Source: Anthracocystis setariae (Eukaryota > Basidiomycota > Ustilaginomycetes > Ustilaginales > Ustilaginaceae). Taken from it: 64,000 bases of DNA. Below are positions 61,101 through 64,000 of the stretch, one piece after another (the first letter of the stretch is position 1; every line of letters begins with the position of its first letter). Below the pieces are notes generated by a model, which saw only the letters and a program-made list of their open reading frames with translations, was not told the DNA's origin and searched no databases. The position numbers and the translations under genes are program-made. The stretch spans positions 1,798,001 through 1,862,000 of the forward strand of contig CAKMXJ010000032.1 in the NCBI GenBank assembly GCA_928724745.1, written 5' to 3'.

Positions 61101-61757
61101 TCAACTTCATCCTGGGCCCCGCACACCAAGTCCGCATGGATCTGATTGGTGGCAAGTCTAACGGTTCGATATGCAAGCCACCGCGGAGCACTTTTCTGGG
61201 TCAATTGCGCTGCATGGTACATGCAGCTTCGCCTTCTCGTTGGTCCAAGTGGTGGGGTCAGCTCGGAATTTCTTGACCTTAGTTTCTGGCGGAAATTTCA
61301 GCTCCAAGTACATTAAATAGTGTAGCAAGAATGAAATTGTCACTCAATCTACGATGAAGTATTGCACTGTCAGCCAGATCTGGAAAAGATATGTTTTGGA
61401 AGTTCTTTCGGAAGTCCTGCCGTGGCAATTGAAAACATCCGATCTATGCTACAAGGTGACTGCAAATCTACAATCGACGCAGAGGGTTGAAGTTGTGCAA
61501 GAAACAAAGTGTTCGATCGTCGAAATCGACATGAAGAGATTTAACATTCAAACCCGAGTTCCGGCCTCGCAATGAACTCCCATAGGAATTGGACCCTGTC
61601 GTCGGAACTTGACCTTCGCACTACCTTTATACTTGTCAGACGGCTCACGAAGCAAGAAGAGGACCTGCTTCGACCACTTCAACGCCGGCCTGATCGCCGG
61701 CGCAGCCTACACAGAGCAAGACACGGACGCTTCGCACAACGGACCGTGATTGGCAGC
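58106..61757. other. Gene-poor 3.6-kb region with possible coding remnants
   Basis: No confident gene. Minus-strand open stretches exist at about 60079–60550 (about 155 codons without an ATG; it includes YKEGVELRLEPE) and 60911–61222 (103 codons from an ATG). An overlapping minus-strand frame, 60756–61037, ends QEALYICWQK. These may be pieces of a decayed or multi-exon gene. On the plus strand, 61354–61575 encodes 73 residues and its stop overlaps the next ATG. Several ACAGTAC-type short palindromes occur near 59518–59530 and 59791–59805. No LTR or inverted repeat could be established. Confidence 0.3.
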
Positions 61758-62156
61758 ATGGACACGCAAACCACACCAGCGGCATCACTGGGCTCACCGA
61801 TTGCTGCGTCACCTATCGTTGCTTCAGACGACTTCACCGAGTCTGCGGCCTGGACTGCCGAAACCGAGATCTCTGCAAACGAGGTGGTCGAGAAGGAAAA
61901 GCTTGTCCGGTAAGTAGTCTTCTCCTGAAACACCCATCAGCGAATCTACTGTGGACATCGAGCACTGACATAACCCGGTCGAAAACCATGTGTGCCGAAC
62001 AGCGAGATCATGGCGATGCAAGACGGATTGCGTGCACTTATCAGCCGCGTCAGCTCGGTCAAGGATGATTGCAAGAAGGCAGAAGCAGACAACGAGATGC
62101 TTCAGACATACATCGACTCGGTCACTAAAAGTCTAGCAGCTAAAGAACGAGGCTGA
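61758..62156 (+). CDS. Small coiled-coil protein, SCOC (short coiled-coil) family
   Basis: Two exons, 61758–61909 and 62003–62156, separated by a 93-bp GTAAGT–CAG intron, giving 101 residues. The join is in phase (CG plus C gives Arg). The second exon reads EIMAMQDGLRALISRVSSVKDDCKKAEADNEMLQTYIDSV. This matches the SCOC coiled coil, in which a heptad region is followed by ENQ.L.QYI. SCOC-type proteins bind Arl-family GTPases at the Golgi and affect autophagy. The N-terminal ~45 residues are Ser/Thr/Ala-rich. An upstream in-frame ATG at 61572 would add 62 Arg-rich residues; I prefer 61758 because homologues are short. Confidence 0.7.
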
Positions 62157-63491
62157 AATGAGAGCATTAGCAAGAATAGTAATCAGATATAAACCATCAT
62201 GCCGAGATCAGCAACACTTCTGCCGACTGGAGGGCTGTCGATTTCAGTACTCAATCTCACTCCTGTAATCATAGCGTCCCTGCTACGATGATAGAGCAGC
62301 ATGCCTTTTCTCGGGATGCGGATTTGCGATGGTGGCTGCAAATCCCTTGCTTGCCTGATTGTGTTAAGAATTGTCTCGAGTCAAAGAATAAAATCCCACA
62401 AAATATGTTAGTTCACGATAGTTTCCCCGATCCACATTTTCGATATGCGATATGCGGTATGCACCAGCGACTTCACTACAATATGCGGTATGCTACAGCA
62501 CAGACGTCGCAACCTCAATTTTGTATATAAGTTGGTCAGATTCACGTATTTTAGCAGCCGAAATTCCAGTTAGTTTCTCATTTATTTTTCACAGATTGGG
62601 CGCGTTCAGCTTTCCCGATACGTTTCCGAAATTTCTTAGTTGTTAGACCGTTGCAAAAGAAGCATTAAGGGTCTAAAACGTTGGCGCTCGATGCGCAAAA
62701 CGACGGTGTCCGGCTGCAGACTTGTGGTTCACATATGAAGCATGTGGACTGCATCAGGTGAAACAGCGATTTATTTGATGACTAGGTGACGGTGCCGATT
62801 CAGCCGGATGGGATAAGAGCAACAGACGATGTCAAGCCCTTGTTTCGACCTTGATGGACGGGGTCGGGTTGCGGCTGAGACGATCGTCAGGTACTGTATT
62901 TCTGCAGATTGACGTGGATTCCGATTGCTACGTGCAGCAGCTTCGGCTCACGCGCACTTGCGCGTCGAACTCGCACGATCCCTGCCATATGCGCGTGCCA
63001 AAGCGAAACCGACGCCGGTGTCGGTGTCGGAATGCTCGCTGCATCACATCACACTGCAGACGTCCCGATTAGCCCTCCGTTCTCGGCCAACCCATCGAAT
63101 TACAGGTACGTACCCGCTACCCATGTTCCATCCGCATCTTAGCTCCGTTGGTCCTTGCTTGGATTGAAAGACCGTTTGCTTGGCACAAACACAGTGAAGG
63201 ACAAACTCCTAAGCTACTGCGGTGCGAGTGCCTTGTCCGCGCGCTCCAACGCCAACTGGCTCGATTCGAGAAACGAAACATAATGAGCTGGACCCAAAGA
63301 CTGCATTGCACTTACTGGCTCATACCGGCTTGCTACCTGCTCGCGGAACTATGTCTGCTAGGAGAGGCTGGCAAGATCCGTTCATGAGGACCGTAGCCGT
63401 AAGCGGAATGCTTCATAGAGTCGCATGCTTCTGGAAGACAGGGGGCGTGATCATCAGATCAGCAGCGGGTAGGACGACAAAGTCGACGATG
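62157..63491. other. Intergenic region downstream of the SCOC-like gene
   Basis: 1.3 kb with no supported gene. A 13-mer ATATGCGGTATGC occurs twice (near 62450 and 62480). Base composition is more AT-rich near 62380–62640. Confidence 0.35.
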
Positions 63492-63795
63492 CTATGATCC
63501 CGAAAGGGATTGCGGGTTGTCGAGACTCAAGAGCGGCTCGCGAAACGGAGTGCGGTCGCGAATATACTGTTTCAGCAGTTCTCTCGAGTTCAGCGTCCAA
63601 GTGCCGTTTTCCAGCATCCAGTCCCATCGGTTGGACAGAGAATGATCGTCGAGCTTCGTCGCTGACCTAAACCCTTCTGAGCGATTTGGAATGTGTCTGG
63701 ATGTCTCCACCACCGTGCCGTTAGCCCCATCCGAGCAGGTACGGGGGCAAATGTGACGAAAGAACTTCGGATTGTGGGGAGGTAGAACCTATCTT
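63492..63795 (-). CDS. Possible 3' exon or remnant of an unknown protein gene
   Basis: A minus-strand frame ends with a TAG stop at 63492–63494. It is open back to about 63795, where a TAG stop could also serve as an AG splice acceptor. The predicted peptide contains NPKFFRHICPRTCSDGANG, DDHSLSNRWDWMLENGTWTL and RDRTPFREPLLSLD, which looks more protein-like than the other frames. There is no ATG in the upstream part of this frame. I do not recognise it. A neighbouring frame upstream (63590–63859) may be a frame-shifted continuation. Confidence 0.25.
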
Positions 63796-64000
63796 GAGGG
63801 CTTCTTGTGTTGCCGCTTTCGGTGGCCGGATTGCTACCCGTCGAAGCGCCTGAGCGCAAGGCTCCCGGTTCGCCTAGACAGAACCGGCATGGTGGAGACT
63901 ACACCAAAACGAGTCAACAGGGTCCTCGCCAAACAAGTTAGACGAGGAGGGTTCCAGCGGGATATGTTGGTTGGAGGACCCCACATTTCAAGAAATGACA

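Overview
This window looks like nuclear DNA from a basidiomycete, most likely a smut fungus (Ustilaginomycetes). The evidence is compact, mostly intronless genes, short GT–AG introns where introns occur, moderately GC-rich coding DNA, and proteins rich in Ser/Ala/Pro low-complexity linkers. The species is an inference; I could not run a search.

Layout, left to right. (1) 1–954: the edge of a PIF/Harbinger-type DDE transposase gene on the minus strand, cut by the window. (2) 1.4–31.5 kb: a dense housekeeping block: ALG8 glucosyltransferase, a Pumilio (PUF) RNA-binding protein, a START-domain protein, a phosducin-like protein (PLP2), a glutathione-transferase-like protein, SDE2, an Artemis/SNM1-type nuclease, listerin (LTN1), a BYE1-like PHD/TFIIS/SPOC protein and TOM40. 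(3) 31.6–36.5 kb: two nearly complete TA-flanked DNA transposons of different families. One is a pogo-like DD35D element with perfect 43-bp ends and a one-base frameshift. The other is a DD34E Tc1/mariner-IS630-type element with ~163-bp ends and an intact transposase. They sit on either side of the ribosome-biogenesis gene FCF1. (4) 36.8–58.1 kb: a second housekeeping block: an unknown membrane protein, QRI7, APN2, SGF73, DAD2, VMA1, RPT1, a G-patch-like protein, PIS1, ORC3 and an unknown disordered protein. (5) 58.1–64 kb: gene-poor DNA with one small spliced SCOC-like coiled-coil gene and possible coding remnants.

Several genes lie tail-to-tail with 50–70 bp between stop codons (PUF/START, Artemis/LTN1, QRI7/APN2), so overlapping transcripts are likely. 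Others are head-to-head and share an upstream region (SDE2/Artemis, LTN1/BYE1, APN2/SGF73, VMA1/RPT1). Broad themes are genome maintenance (Artemis, SDE2, APN2, ORC3, DAD2), protein quality control (LTN1, RPT1), mitochondria (TOM40, QRI7, possibly the PUF protein) and membrane or secretory function (ALG8, PIS1, VMA1).

I found no rRNA, tRNA, CRISPR or viral feature. No wholly new system is evident. The best leads are the two transposons around FCF1, the RNA-recognition code of the PUF protein with a matching site in the PIS1 3' region, and lineage-specific insertions in ALG8, RPT1 and BYE1.
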